Shown: one piece after another, positions 10,157 to 19,200 of the stretch | Position numbering within the stretch: the first letter of the stretch is position 1 | Layout: the number at the start of each line of letters is the position of its first letter | The notes under the pieces: model-generated | What the model saw: the letters and a program-made list of their open reading frames with translations, nothing else | What the model was told of the DNA's origin: nothing | Database searches by the model: none | Assembly (NCBI RefSeq): GCF_001511835.1 | Contig: NZ_LN997848.1 | Location: forward strand, 1,426,001-1,490,000 | Length of the DNA stretch: 64,000 nt | Origin: Magnetospirillum sp. XM-1 | GTDB lineage: Bacteria; Pseudomonadota; Alphaproteobacteria; Rhodospirillales; Magnetospirillaceae | Direction of reading: 5' to 3' | Made by a program: the position numbers and the translations under genes

Positions 10157-11224
10157 TTGGACTATTTCCGCCTCGCCGGACCGCTGGTCCGCCTGCTCGA
10201 CGCCGAGACCGCCCATGGTATGACCATTGGCCTGCTGAAGGCCGGTCTGGTGCCGAAGCAGCCGATCTACAACCCCGATGCGCTGAAGGTCCGGCTGTGG
10301 GGCCGCGACTTTCCCAATCCGGTCGGGCTGGCCGCCGGCTTCGACAAGAACGCCGAGGTTCCCGACGCCATGCTGGACCAGGGCTTCGGCTTCGTGGAGA
10401 TCGGCTCGGTGACTCCCCGGCCCCAACCCGGCAATCCCAAGCCGCGCATGTTCCGGCTGCCCGAGGACCGGGCGGTGATCAACCGCATGGGCTTCAACAA
10501 TCAGGGCCTGGATTTCGTCGCGGCCAAGCTGGCGGCGCGGCCCAGGACCGGCATCGTCGGCGCCAATCTCGGCAAGAACAAGGACACCGAGGACGCGGCG
10601 TCCGATTATGAAAAGGGCGCGGCCCGCCTGGCGCCGTTGTCCGACTATCTGGTGATCAACGTCTCGTCGCCCAACACGCCTGGCCTGCGGGCGCTGCAGG
10701 GCAAGGACCAGCTTGCCGCCCTGGTGGGCCGCACCCGCGCCGCGCTGACCTCGGCCATGCCGTCGGGCGCGCCGCCGCTGCTGTTGAAGATCGCCCCCGA
10801 CCTGGCCTGGGAGGATCTCTCCGACATCGCCGCCGTGGCGCTGGACGGCGCGCTGGACGGGCTGATCGTCTCCAACACCACAATCGCCCGGCCCGAATCC
10901 TTGCGCTCGGCCAATGCGCGCCAGACCGGCGGCCTGTCGGGGGCGCCCCTGTTCGAATCCTCCACCGCCATGCTGCGCCGGGTCTACGAGTTGACCCGGG
11001 GCAAGCTGCCCATCGTCGGCGTCGGCGGCATCGCCTCGGGCTCGGAGGCCTACGCCAAGATCCGGGCCGGCGCCTCCCTGGTCCAGCTCTATTCCGCCAT
11101 GGTCTACGAAGGCCCCGCTTTGGTCACCCGCATCAAGCGCGAGATGGTCGACCTGCTGGCCCGCGACGGCTTCAAGACCATCGCCGAGGCGGTGGGCGCC
11201 GACCATCGGGGCCATGGATTGTGA
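10157..11224 (+). CDS. pyrD: Dihydroorotate dehydrogenase (quinone), class 2
   Basis: PyrD oxidises dihydroorotate to orotate with membrane quinone as acceptor, the fourth step of pyrimidine synthesis. The 355-residue protein has the class 2 N-terminal helix (FRLAGPLVRLLDAETAHGM), the FMN-binding NRMGFNNQG, the substrate loop INVSSPNTPGLR and the phosphate-binding GVGGIASGSEAYAKIRAGAS. The start is TTG at 10157, preceded by GAGGA 6-10 bases upstream; no ATG fits the family N-terminus. Its TGA overlaps the GTG of the next gene. Confidence 0.96.
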   Translation: MDYFRLAGPLVRLLDAETAHGMTIGLLKAGLVPKQPIYNPDALKVRLWGRDFPNPVGLAAGFDKNAEVPDAMLDQGFGFVEIGSVTPRPQPGNPKPRMFRLPEDRAVINRMGFNNQGLDFVAAKLAARPRTGIVGANLGKNKDTEDAASDYEKGAARLAPLSDYLVINVSSPNTPGLRALQGKDQLAALVGRTRAALTSAMPSGAPPLLLKIAPDLAWEDLSDIAAVALDGALDGLIVSNTTIARPESLRSANARQTGGLSGAPLFESSTAMLRRVYELTRGKLPIVGVGGIASGSEAYAKIRAGASLVQLYSAMVYEGPALVTRIKREMVDLLARDGFKTIAEAVGADHRGHGL

Positions 11225-12087
11225 TCGTCCAGATCTCCGGCCTGTCGGCGGTCGCCGACCGCTATGACGGTTTCGTGCTCGACCTGTGGGGGGTGATCCA
11301 CGACGGCGTCGTCGCCTATCCCGGCGTGGCCGAGACCCTGGCGGCGCTCAAGGCGGCGGGCAAGCGCACCATCATGCTGTCGAACGCGCCGCGAAGGGCG
11401 GCCGCCCTGATCGAGCAGCTGACCCGGATGGGCATCGCGCGGGACCTCTATGACGAGGTGCTGTCCTCGGGCGAGGCGGTGTATCTGGAATTGCAGCGCC
11501 GCAGCGATCCGGTCTTCGCCGCCTTGGGCGACGCCCTCTACCACCTGGGGCCGGAGCGCGACCGCAACGTCTTCGACACTCTGACTTACCGGTCGGTCGA
11601 TCTTGATCGGGCCGATTTCGTGCTCAACACCGGACCGGTCGAGATCGGCGAGACGGTGGGGGACTACCAGTCCGTCCTGGAGCGCGCCCTGGCCCGAAGG
11701 TTGCCCATGGTCTCGGCCAATCCCGACCACGTGGTCATCCGCCAGGGCAAGCGCATCACCTGCGCCGGAGCCCTGGCCGACCGCTACGCCGACATGGGCG
11801 GGCAGGTGGTGAGCCGGGGCAAGCCCGATCCGGCCATCTACGCCGTGGCGCTGGCGGCGCTCGGCATCGAGGACCGCTCGCGCGTCTGCGCGGTGGGCGA
11901 CGCGCTGCACACGGATATAAGGGGTGCGCGGGCCGGCGGCTTCGACGCGGTGCTGGTTACCGGCGGCATTCACGCCGACGAGCTGGGCATCAAGTGGGGC
12001 GAGACCGCCGACCCGGTCCGGCTGGCCGAGCTGGCCCGCCATCACGGCGAGACGCCCGTCGCCGCCATTTCCAAGTTTGTCTGGTAA
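11221..12087 (+). CDS. HAD-superfamily class IIA hydrolase (TIGR01459-like)
   Basis: The 288-residue protein is a haloacid-dehalogenase-type phosphatase. The nucleophile motif near residue 20 is DLWGVIHDG, where the usual second Asp of DxD is replaced (DLWG), as in several class IIA members. Motif II is IMLSNAPRR and the C-terminal Mg site is GDALHTDIRGARAGG. The substrate is unknown. The GTG start at 11221 overlaps the pyrD stop as GTGA, which supports coupling to pyrD. A short gap with AAGGAGA leads to the ferredoxin reductase. Confidence 0.85.
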   Translation: MIVQISGLSAVADRYDGFVLDLWGVIHDGVVAYPGVAETLAALKAAGKRTIMLSNAPRRAAALIEQLTRMGIARDLYDEVLSSGEAVYLELQRRSDPVFAALGDALYHLGPERDRNVFDTLTYRSVDLDRADFVLNTGPVEIGETVGDYQSVLERALARRLPMVSANPDHVVIRQGKRITCAGALADRYADMGGQVVSRGKPDPAIYAVALAALGIEDRSRVCAVGDALHTDIRGARAGGFDAVLVTGGIHADELGIKWGETADPVRLAELARHHGETPVAAISKFVW

Positions 12088-12096
12088 GGAGACCCC

Positions 12097-13113
12097 ATGT
12101 CCGTCATGCACGAAACCGATGCGGTGATCGTCGGCGCCGGCCCGGTGGGCCTGTTCGCGGTGTTCCAGTGCGGCATGGTCAAGGTGCGCTGCCACGTGGT
12201 CGACGCGCTGGAGGCGGTGGGCGGCCAGCTTTCGGCGCTGTATCCGGAAAAGCCCATCTACGACATTCCCGGCTATCCCTCGATCCTGGCCGCCGATCTG
12301 GTGGAGCGCCTGACCGAGCAGGCGGCGCCCTTCGCCCCCACCTACCACCTCGACACCCAGGTGAGCACGCTGTCGCGCCTGGAGGACGGGCGCTGGCTGT
12401 GCGGCCTGTCCAACGGCGAGACCATCGCGGCGCGGGCCGTGATCGTCTGCGCTGGCGGCGGCGCCTTCGGCCCCAACCGCCCGCCGCTGGACGGGCTGGC
12501 GCAATACGAAGGCACCAGCGTGTTCTATCTGGTGCGCCGGCGCGAGGATTTCCGCGGCAAGAATGTGGTGATCGCCGGCGGCGGCGATTCGGCGGTGGAC
12601 TGGGCCATTTCGTTGGCCGAGGTGGCCGCCAAGGTGATGGTGGTGCATCGCCGGCCCAAGTTCCGCGCCGCCCCCGAATCCGAGGCGCGCCTCAAGCAAT
12701 TGGCCGAATCCGGCGCGGTCGAGCTGGTGGTGCCCTATCAGCTGCAGGCCCTGGAGGGCGAAAACGGCCGGCTGTCGGCGGTGGTGGTCGCCACCCTGGA
12801 AGGCGAGGCCAAGCGGCTCGACGCCGACGTGCTGCTGCCCTTCTACGGCCTGTCCAGCGAACTCGGCCCCATCGCCCAGTGGAATCTCGGCATGGACCGC
12901 AACCTGATCGCCGTCGACCCCGCCACCGGGGCGACGGATGCGCCGGGCATCTATGCCGCCGGCGACATCTGCACCTATCCCGGCAAGCTGAAGCTGATCC
13001 TGGCGGGTTTCGCCGAGGCCGCCCGTGTCGCCCATTCGGCCCACGACGTGGTCCATCCCGGCGAGGCGCTGCATTTCGAGCACTCGACCACCTCGGGCGT
13101 GCCCAAGGGGTAG
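12097..13113 (+). CDS. Ferredoxin--NADP reductase, thioredoxin-reductase-like type
   Basis: The 338-residue flavoprotein has two dinucleotide-binding sites: VGAGPVGLFAVFQCG near residue 12 for FAD and AGGGDSAVDWA near residue 160 for NADP(H). It lacks the CxxC redox pair of thioredoxin reductase. It also has the PEKPIYDIPGYP stretch and the C-terminal YAAGDICTYPGKLKLILAGF typical of the YumC/FNR group. It moves electrons between NADPH and ferredoxin or flavodoxin. An AAGGAG site lies just before the ATG. A palindromic repeat follows and may end the transcript. Confidence 0.93.
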   Translation: MSVMHETDAVIVGAGPVGLFAVFQCGMVKVRCHVVDALEAVGGQLSALYPEKPIYDIPGYPSILAADLVERLTEQAAPFAPTYHLDTQVSTLSRLEDGRWLCGLSNGETIAARAVIVCAGGGAFGPNRPPLDGLAQYEGTSVFYLVRRREDFRGKNVVIAGGGDSAVDWAISLAEVAAKVMVVHRRPKFRAAPESEARLKQLAESGAVELVVPYQLQALEGENGRLSAVVVATLEGEAKRLDADVLLPFYGLSSELGPIAQWNLGMDRNLIAVDPATGATDAPGIYAAGDICTYPGKLKLILAGFAEAARVAHSAHDVVHPGEALHFEHSTTSGVPKG

Positions 13114-13148
13114 GGGGGGGCCGGTTGGGTGGGAACCCCTGCTCTCCT

Positions 13149-13208
13149 CGTCATGGCCGGGCTTGACCCGGCCATCCATGGACCCTCGGGTCAAGCCCGA
13201 GGGTGACG
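13149..13208. repeat. Compound palindromic intergenic repeat, copy 1
   Basis: The element is bounded by CGTCA (13149-13153) and TGACG (13204-13208) and holds two stem-loops. One is TGGCCGGG/CCCGGCCA with loop CTTGA (13154-13174); the other is ACCCTCGGG/CCCGAGGGT with loop TCAAG (13182-13204). A related copy with the same CGTCATG ends and GGGCTTGACCCGG-like core lies at 34610-34690. This is the form of repetitive palindromes common between genes in Alphaproteobacteria. Here it separates two convergent genes. Confidence 0.8.
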
Positions 13209-13250
13209 AAATGGAAAGCCGCTTCCACCAAACTCAGACAGATTCCAGAG

Positions 13251-14792
13251 TCACATCCCCGGTTTGGGAACGGGCAGGGTGAAGCAGAAGGTGCTGCCCT
13301 CGCCCGGCACGGATTCCACCCAGATGCGGCCGCGATAGCGGTTGACCACCCGCTTGCAGACGGCGAGGCCAATGCCGGTTCCCGCCGTCTCGGCGCGGGA
13401 ATGCAGGCGCTGGAAGATCTGGAAGACGCGGTCGTAGTACTGGGCTTCGATGCCGATGCCGTTGTCGGCGACGCGGAACTCCCAGGCGTTGGGCAGGGCC
13501 GTGGCGGTGACCGAGATCACCGGCGCCCGGTCGGGCGAGCGGTACTTGATGGCGTTGCCGATCAGGTTCTGGAACAGCCGCACGAACTCGCCCATGTCGA
13601 CGCACAGCGCCGGCAGGGATTGGGGCAGTTCGAGGGTGGCGCCGCTTTCCTCGATGGCGACCGTCAGGTTGGACCGGGCGGTGGCCAGGGCCAGCCCCAG
13701 GTCGACGGCCTGTTCCGGCAGGGCGTTGCGGCCGATGCGCGAGTAGTCCAGCAGATCGAGAATCAACGAATCCATGCGCTTGGCACCGTCGCGGGCGAAG
13801 CCGATATACTCGCGGGCCTCGTCGTTCAGGGCGGGGCCGAACTTCTTGTCCAGCAGGCCGAGGAAGGAATTGACCATGCGCAGCGGCTCGCGCAGGTCGT
13901 GGCTGGCCACATAGGCGAATTGCTCCAGATCGGCGTTGGAGCGTTCCAGCTCGGAGGTCTTGCCCGCCAGTTCCTCCTGGACGCGGTGGCGGTCGGTGAC
14001 GTCCACCGCCATGCTGATCACCAGCCGGCGGCCGTCGGGCAGCTTCTCGATGGGCGCCGAGCGGAAATCCCACACCCGAACCGAGCCGTCGGCGGTGATC
14101 ACCTCGTGCTCGCCCTCGGCGCGAGGGCCTTCCAGGGCGTACAGGCCCTTGATGCGCCGGGCGATCTCCTCGCCCTTGGCGCCATAGGCCCGCGCAGTCC
14201 AATCCTTGACGGTGGGGATGTCCGAGGCGGTATAGCCGGTCAGCTCGGTCCATACCCGGCTGAGCAGCACCACGGCGCCGTCCTCGGCGTGGATCATGAT
14301 GGGGATGGGGGCTTCGGACACCGCGTGGCGCAGGCGGGCCTCGCTCTCTCTCAGAACCTGGGTCATGGCGGTGCTGCGCGCCAGCTCGGCTTCCAGCGCC
14401 CGGCGGCTGAGATAGAGGTCGAGGAAGACGCGGGCCTTGGACCGCAGGATGAAGTCGTCCACGGGCTTTTGGATGTACTCCACCGCGCCCACGTCATAGC
14501 CCTTGCGGCGGTGTATTTCGTCGGAATAGGCGGCGGTGAGGAAGATGATGGGAACCTGGGCGGTGCGCGGCTCGTCGTGCATCAGCCCGGCCAGCTCGTA
14601 GCCGTCCATGCCCGGCATGTTGACGTCGAGCAGGGCCAGGGCGAAATCGTGTTCCAGGCAGTGGATCAGGGCGTCGTTGCCGCTGGCGGCCTCGATCACC
14701 TCGACGTCGAGCTTGTTCAGGATCTTGCCGAGAGCCAGGAGATTGGCCGGCGTGTCGTCGACGATGAGGATCTTCGGCCGGATTGCGCTCAT
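13251..14792 (-). CDS. Receiver-PAS-histidine kinase hybrid
   Basis: The 513-residue soluble signalling protein has domains in this order. A receiver covers residues 7-120 (VDDTPAN, phosphoacceptor Asp56 in LLDVNMPGMDG, Lys109). A PAS domain covers about 150-268, ending in VDVTDRHR. A HisKA helix pair has His298 in ASHDLREPLR, and an HATPase domain covers about 395-510 (NAIKYRS, ADNGIGI, GTGIGLAVCKR). The receiver precedes the kinase, so input is probably phosphate from the upstream hybrid kinase. The ATG at 14792 overlaps the cheB stop as ATGA, fixing the start and showing it is the last gene of the four-gene unit. Confidence 0.92.
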   Translation of the reverse strand: MSAIRPKILIVDDTPANLLALGKILNKLDVEVIEAASGNDALIHCLEHDFALALLDVNMPGMDGYELAGLMHDEPRTAQVPIIFLTAAYSDEIHRRKGYDVGAVEYIQKPVDDFILRSKARVFLDLYLSRRALEAELARSTAMTQVLRESEARLRHAVSEAPIPIMIHAEDGAVVLLSRVWTELTGYTASDIPTVKDWTARAYGAKGEEIARRIKGLYALEGPRAEGEHEVITADGSVRVWDFRSAPIEKLPDGRRLVISMAVDVTDRHRVQEELAGKTSELERSNADLEQFAYVASHDLREPLRMVNSFLGLLDKKFGPALNDEAREYIGFARDGAKRMDSLILDLLDYSRIGRNALPEQAVDLGLALATARSNLTVAIEESGATLELPQSLPALCVDMGEFVRLFQNLIGNAIKYRSPDRAPVISVTATALPNAWEFRVADNGIGIEAQYYDRVFQIFQRLHSRAETAGTGIGLAVCKRVVNRYRGRIWVESVPGEGSTFCFTLPVPKPGM

Positions 14793-15385
14793 GGGGCGTG
14801 GTCCTGGGAGGGAAGGGACGCCTGGCACAGCGAGGCGACGAGAAAGGCGATGCGGTCCGCCGGCGCGATCCAGTCCGCCCCGCCATGGGTGATGGCGGCG
14901 CGCGGCATGGTGTCGGCGGCGGCGTCGTCGGGATCCTGGACGATGCAGGTGCCGCCCGCCTCGCGCACGGCGGCCATGCCGGCGGCGCCGTCCTCGTTGG
15001 AGCCGGTCAGCAGCACCGCCAGCAATCCCTCGCCCCAGGCTTCCGCCGCCGATTCCAGCAAAGGGTCGATGGCGGGGCGCACGTTATTGATGCGGGCTTC
15101 CACCGACAGGGCGAAGGTGGCGTCGGGCTCGACCAGCAGGTGATAGTCGGGCGGCGCCACATAGACGCGGCCGGGCAAGGCGGGGGCGCGCTCCTCGGCC
15201 TCGGACACCGGCAGGGCGCAGTCGCGGGCCAGCACGGAACTGAGCAGGTCGCGGGCCGAAGGGCCGGAATGGCAGACGACGATCACCGGCACCCCCAAGT
15301 CGGCGGGCAAGTGCGGCAGGATGTCGTGCAGGGCCTTGATCCCGCCCGCCGAACATCCGATGGCCACGGCCTCGATCCGCCTCAC
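14789..15385 (-). CDS. cheB: CheB-type methylesterase domain protein
   Basis: The roughly 198-residue protein is a CheB catalytic domain without the usual N-terminal receiver. The catalytic triad is visible: Ser12 in GCSAGG, His39 in VVCHSG and Asp132 in LLTGSNEDGAAGM. In chemotaxis, CheB removes methyl groups from receptor glutamates; here no receptor is nearby, so the target is unknown. The GTG at 15385 overlaps the cheR stop as GTGA. Upstream in-frame sequence looks non-coding, so GTG is preferred. Without a receiver its activity is probably controlled by partners rather than by direct phosphorylation. Confidence 0.88.
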   Translation of the reverse strand: MRRIEAVAIGCSAGGIKALHDILPHLPADLGVPVIVVCHSGPSARDLLSSVLARDCALPVSEAEERAPALPGRVYVAPPDYHLLVEPDATFALSVEARINNVRPAIDPLLESAAEAWGEGLLAVLLTGSNEDGAAGMAAVREAGGTCIVQDPDDAAADTMPRAAITHGGADWIAPADRIAFLVASLCQASLPSQDHAP

Positions 15386-16221
15386 CCCAGCTCTCCGCTT
15401 TTCTTGAACAGGCGCAGGTCGTTGTCGATGGCGAAGAAGTGGTGCGCCTGCGCCGATCCTCCCAGGTTCTCCCGCGTGCCCAGGCACAGGAAGCCGCCGC
15501 GCGAAAGGCTGGCGGCGAACAGGCCCAGCACGTGGTCCTGCAGCTTCTTGTCGAAGTAGATCAGCACGTTGCGGCACATCACCATGTTCACTTCGCAGAA
15601 TACGCCGTCCGAGACCAGATTGTGATGGGCAAACGAGATGTGGTCCTTGAGCGCGCCGCTGATCTTGGCGAAGCCGTAGCCCAGGCTGAAATAGTGGGAC
15701 AGGCTTCTGGCGCCGCCGGCCTTGCGGTAGGCGGCGTCATGGCGCGCCACATGCTCGGCCGGGAAGATCCCCTCCTCGGCCTTGGCGATGGCGGCGTCGT
15801 TGATGTCGGTGGCGTAGATCTGGGCCTTGTGCAGCAGCCCGGCCTCCTCGAGCAGGATGGCCAGGGAATAGGCCTCCTCGCCGGTGGCCGAGCCCGCCTG
15901 CCAGATGTTGAGGCGGGGATAGGTGGCCAGCACCGGGAAAAGCCGCTCGGCGACGGCCCGAAAGACCGGCGGATCGCGGAACATCTCGGTCACCGGCACC
16001 GACAGGGTGGCCAGGATGGTGGGCAGCAGGCTGTCGTCGTGGATCACCCTGGGCAGCAGCTCGGCGATGGTCGTACACCCCTGGTTCATGGCCAGGGCCG
16101 AGACCCGGCGGCGCAGCGACGCCTTGGCGTAATGGCTGAAATCATAGCCGTGCCGCCGGGCCAGGGCCTCGACGAACAGGTCCACCTCGAGGGCGCGCAG
16201 GCGGTCAGTGCGGGTCGGCAT
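15382..16221 (-). CDS. cheR: CheR-type protein-glutamate methyltransferase
   Basis: CheR transfers methyl groups from S-adenosylmethionine to protein glutamates. The 279-residue protein has the N-terminal helical domain (DFSHYAKASLRRRV), the SAM-binding stretch QAGSATGEEAYSLAILL, the acidic ATDINDAAI and the MCRNVLIYFD motif. No receptor pentapeptide-binding insertion could be judged. It overlaps the end of the preceding hybrid kinase by 17 bases and the start of cheB by 4. The kinase-CheR-CheB-kinase order indicates a methylation-tuned phosphorelay rather than a classical chemotaxis operon, because CheA, CheW and receptors are absent. Confidence 0.93.
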   Translation of the reverse strand: MPTRTDRLRALEVDLFVEALARRHGYDFSHYAKASLRRRVSALAMNQGCTTIAELLPRVIHDDSLLPTILATLSVPVTEMFRDPPVFRAVAERLFPVLATYPRLNIWQAGSATGEEAYSLAILLEEAGLLHKAQIYATDINDAAIAKAEEGIFPAEHVARHDAAYRKAGGARSLSHYFSLGYGFAKISGALKDHISFAHHNLVSDGVFCEVNMVMCRNVLIYFDKKLQDHVLGLFAASLSRGGFLCLGTRENLGGSAQAHHFFAIDNDLRLFKKSGELG

Positions 16222-19200
16222 GGCCGCTCCGCTCGATCGCCTTCGCCATGGCCAGGCGCAGCATTTCGATGTCCACCGGCTTGGTCAGATAGTCGTCAGC
16301 GCCGGCGGCCAGACAGCGGTCGTGGTCCCCCGGCATGGCCTTGGCGGTGAGCGCGATGATGGGCAGCCTGGCGAAGCGCGGGTCCTTGCGGATTTCGCCC
16401 ATGGCGCGATAGCCGTCCATGCCGGGCATCATGATGTCCATCAGCACCAGATCGATGTGTTCGCGGGCCTGCAGATGGCTGAGCGCCTTGGCGCCATCCT
16501 GGGCGATCAGGACCTTGAGGCCCCTGGCGCGCAGTACCTTGGACAGGGCGAAGGCGTTGCGCATGTCGTCGTCGACCAGAAGCACCGTGCGCCCGGCCAG
16601 CGCCGTGTCGACGGCCTCGGCGGGGGGCCTGGCCTTGGGCTTGCCGTTGGCCCTGGCCTCGATGGCGTGCAGGAACAGCCCGACCTCATCCAGCAGGCGC
16701 TCGGACGAGCGCGCGCCCTTGATGACGATGCTGTCGGTGAATTCGCGGATGCTGAGGGTCTGTTCCTGGCTGAGTTCCGCGCTGGAATAGACGATGACCG
16801 GCGGCAGGCCCGGCCCGGCGCGCTCGGCCCGTTCCAGGATTTCGGCGCCCTGCATGTCGGGCAGCGCCAGATCGATCACCATGCAGTCGAAGGTCTCCTT
16901 GGCGATCCGCTCCAGGGCCTGGGCGCCGGTTTCGGCGATGGTGATGTCCAGGTCCAGGCCGGCCAGGGTCTGGCGGATGGTGGTGCGGTTGACCTCGTTG
17001 CCGTCCACCAGCAGCAGGCGGCGGCGTCCGGTGGCCGATCCGGCCCGCAGCAGGACCTCGAAGACGTCGTTGATCTGCTCGCGGCTGACCGGCTTGGTCA
17101 GGTGGCCGACGATTCCCAGCCGGGCCGCCTTGGACGGTTCGTCCCCGGCCGAGATCACGTGGACCGGGATGCCCCGGGTCTCGGGCGAGCGGCTGAGGCC
17201 TTCGATCACCTCCCAGCCGCTCATGCCCGGCAGGCCGATGTCGAGCACGATGCCGCCGGGGCGGCGCAGGCGCGCCATATCCAGGCCGGTCTTGCCGTCG
17301 GCGGCGGTGATGGTGGCGAAGCCCTTCGCCTGGGCCAGTTCGCAGACGACGCGCCGGAAAACGGGATCGTCCTCGATGACCAGCAGCAGCTTTCCATCCG
17401 CCGTGGGGGCGTCGGCGGGGGCGAGTTCCGATACGGGAGCCTCGACGATCGCGGGCGGCGATTGCGGCGCGCAAGGGTGGGGTGGAATCGTCCCGCCGTT
17501 CAGCGGCAGAGTCAAAGTGAATATGCTGCCGCGTTCGCCGTTGTCCTCCAGGGTGATGTCACCGCCCATCAGGCGGGCCAGCCGGCGCGAGATGGTCAGG
17601 CCCAGGCCGGTGCCGCCGAACTGGCGCGACGTGCTGCTGTCGGCCTGTTCGAAGGCGGCGAAGATCCGCTGGCGGTCCTGCTCGGCGATGCCGATGCCGG
17701 TGTCGGCCACGGACAGGGTGAGGGCGCCGCCATCCGCCACCGTGGCGAGGCGGATCGTGACGCCGCCCTGGGCGGTGAACTTGATGGCGTTGCTGACCAG
17801 ATTGTTGACGATCTGCTCGATCTTGCCGCGATCGGCAAAGAGCGATTCAGGCAGGTCGGGCGCCACCTCCACCTGGAAGTCCAACCCCTTGTCGGCGGCG
17901 ACCGGGGCGAAGCGCCCCCGGATTGCCTGGGCCAGATCGGCCAGGGGAACCGCCACCGGAGCCAGGGTCATCTTGCCCGCCTCCACCTTGGACAGGTCGA
18001 GGACGTCGTTGATCAAGGCCAGCAGATGGGTGCCGCTGTCATGGATGACGCGGGCCGATTCCGTCTGGTCGGGGGACAGGTTGCCGGCCTCGTTTTCGGC
18101 CAGGTCGCGGGCCAGGATCAGCACGCTGTTGAGCGGCGTCCTGAGCTCATGGCTCATATTGGCCAGGAATTCGGACTTGTAGCGGCTGGCCTGTTCCACC
18201 TCGGCGGCGCGGCGGTCGGCCTCGGCGCGGGAGTCCTCCAGCGCCTGGCTGCGTTCCTCCAGGGCCTCGGTCTTCAGGCGCAGTTCCTCGTTGGCGGCCT
18301 GCAAGGCCTCCTGCTGGACCTTCAGCTCTTCTTCCGAGACGCGCAGCTCCTCGTTGGCCACCTGCAGCGCCTCGCTCTGGGTGCGCAGTTCCTCTTCCGA
18401 GGTCCGCAGCTCTTCCGCCTGGGTCTGGGTCTCCTCCAGCAGGTCCTGGGTGCGGATGTTGCGGGCCAGGATTTCCAGGTTGAGGGCCAGGACCGGCAGG
18501 GCGGCCTCGATCACCGCCCGCTGGGCCTCGCTGAACGGCGTGAAGCTGGCGAATTCCAGCACGGCCAGGGCCGCGCCGCGCGACATGACGGGGACGACCA
18601 GAATCTCGGCCGGCGCCGCGGCCCCGGTGGCCGAGGCCACGTTCAGCCAGGATTCGGGCGGCGACTGGATCAGGATGGGCTGGCCGCCGCGCGCCGCCTC
18701 ACCGGCGACGCCCTCGCCCAGGGCGAAGGAGTCCGGCAATTGGTGGTGGGACGGCGACAGGCCCCAGCCGCCCATGCGCACGAAGCGTCCGCTGGCCGAG
18801 GGGCGGCCGTGGAAGACCGCGACGCCCGCGCCCGACAGCGGCACCAGGAAGTCGAGGGCCGTGGAGGCGAATTCGGCGAGCGTATCCACCTGCTGGAGCG
18901 CCGGGGACAGGCGCGCCACGCCGTCCTTGATCCAGCCGTCGCTTTCCAGACGCTGCGCCGCCCGCTTGAACACCTCGACGGCGGCGGCCATGCGGGCCAC
19001 CTCGGCGACGCGCGAGTGGTTGGGGATGGCGACGGAGAGGTCGCCGTCGGCCAGCTGGTGCATGACGTCGCGCAACTGGCCCAGCGGCACCGCGATGGAG
19101 CGGGTGATGAGCCGCGCCAGCACGGCGCCGAGCAGCAGCAGGCCCGCCAGGGTCAGGGCGATGTCGCGGAGCGCGGCGTCGCGGCGCTCGACGATGCGGC

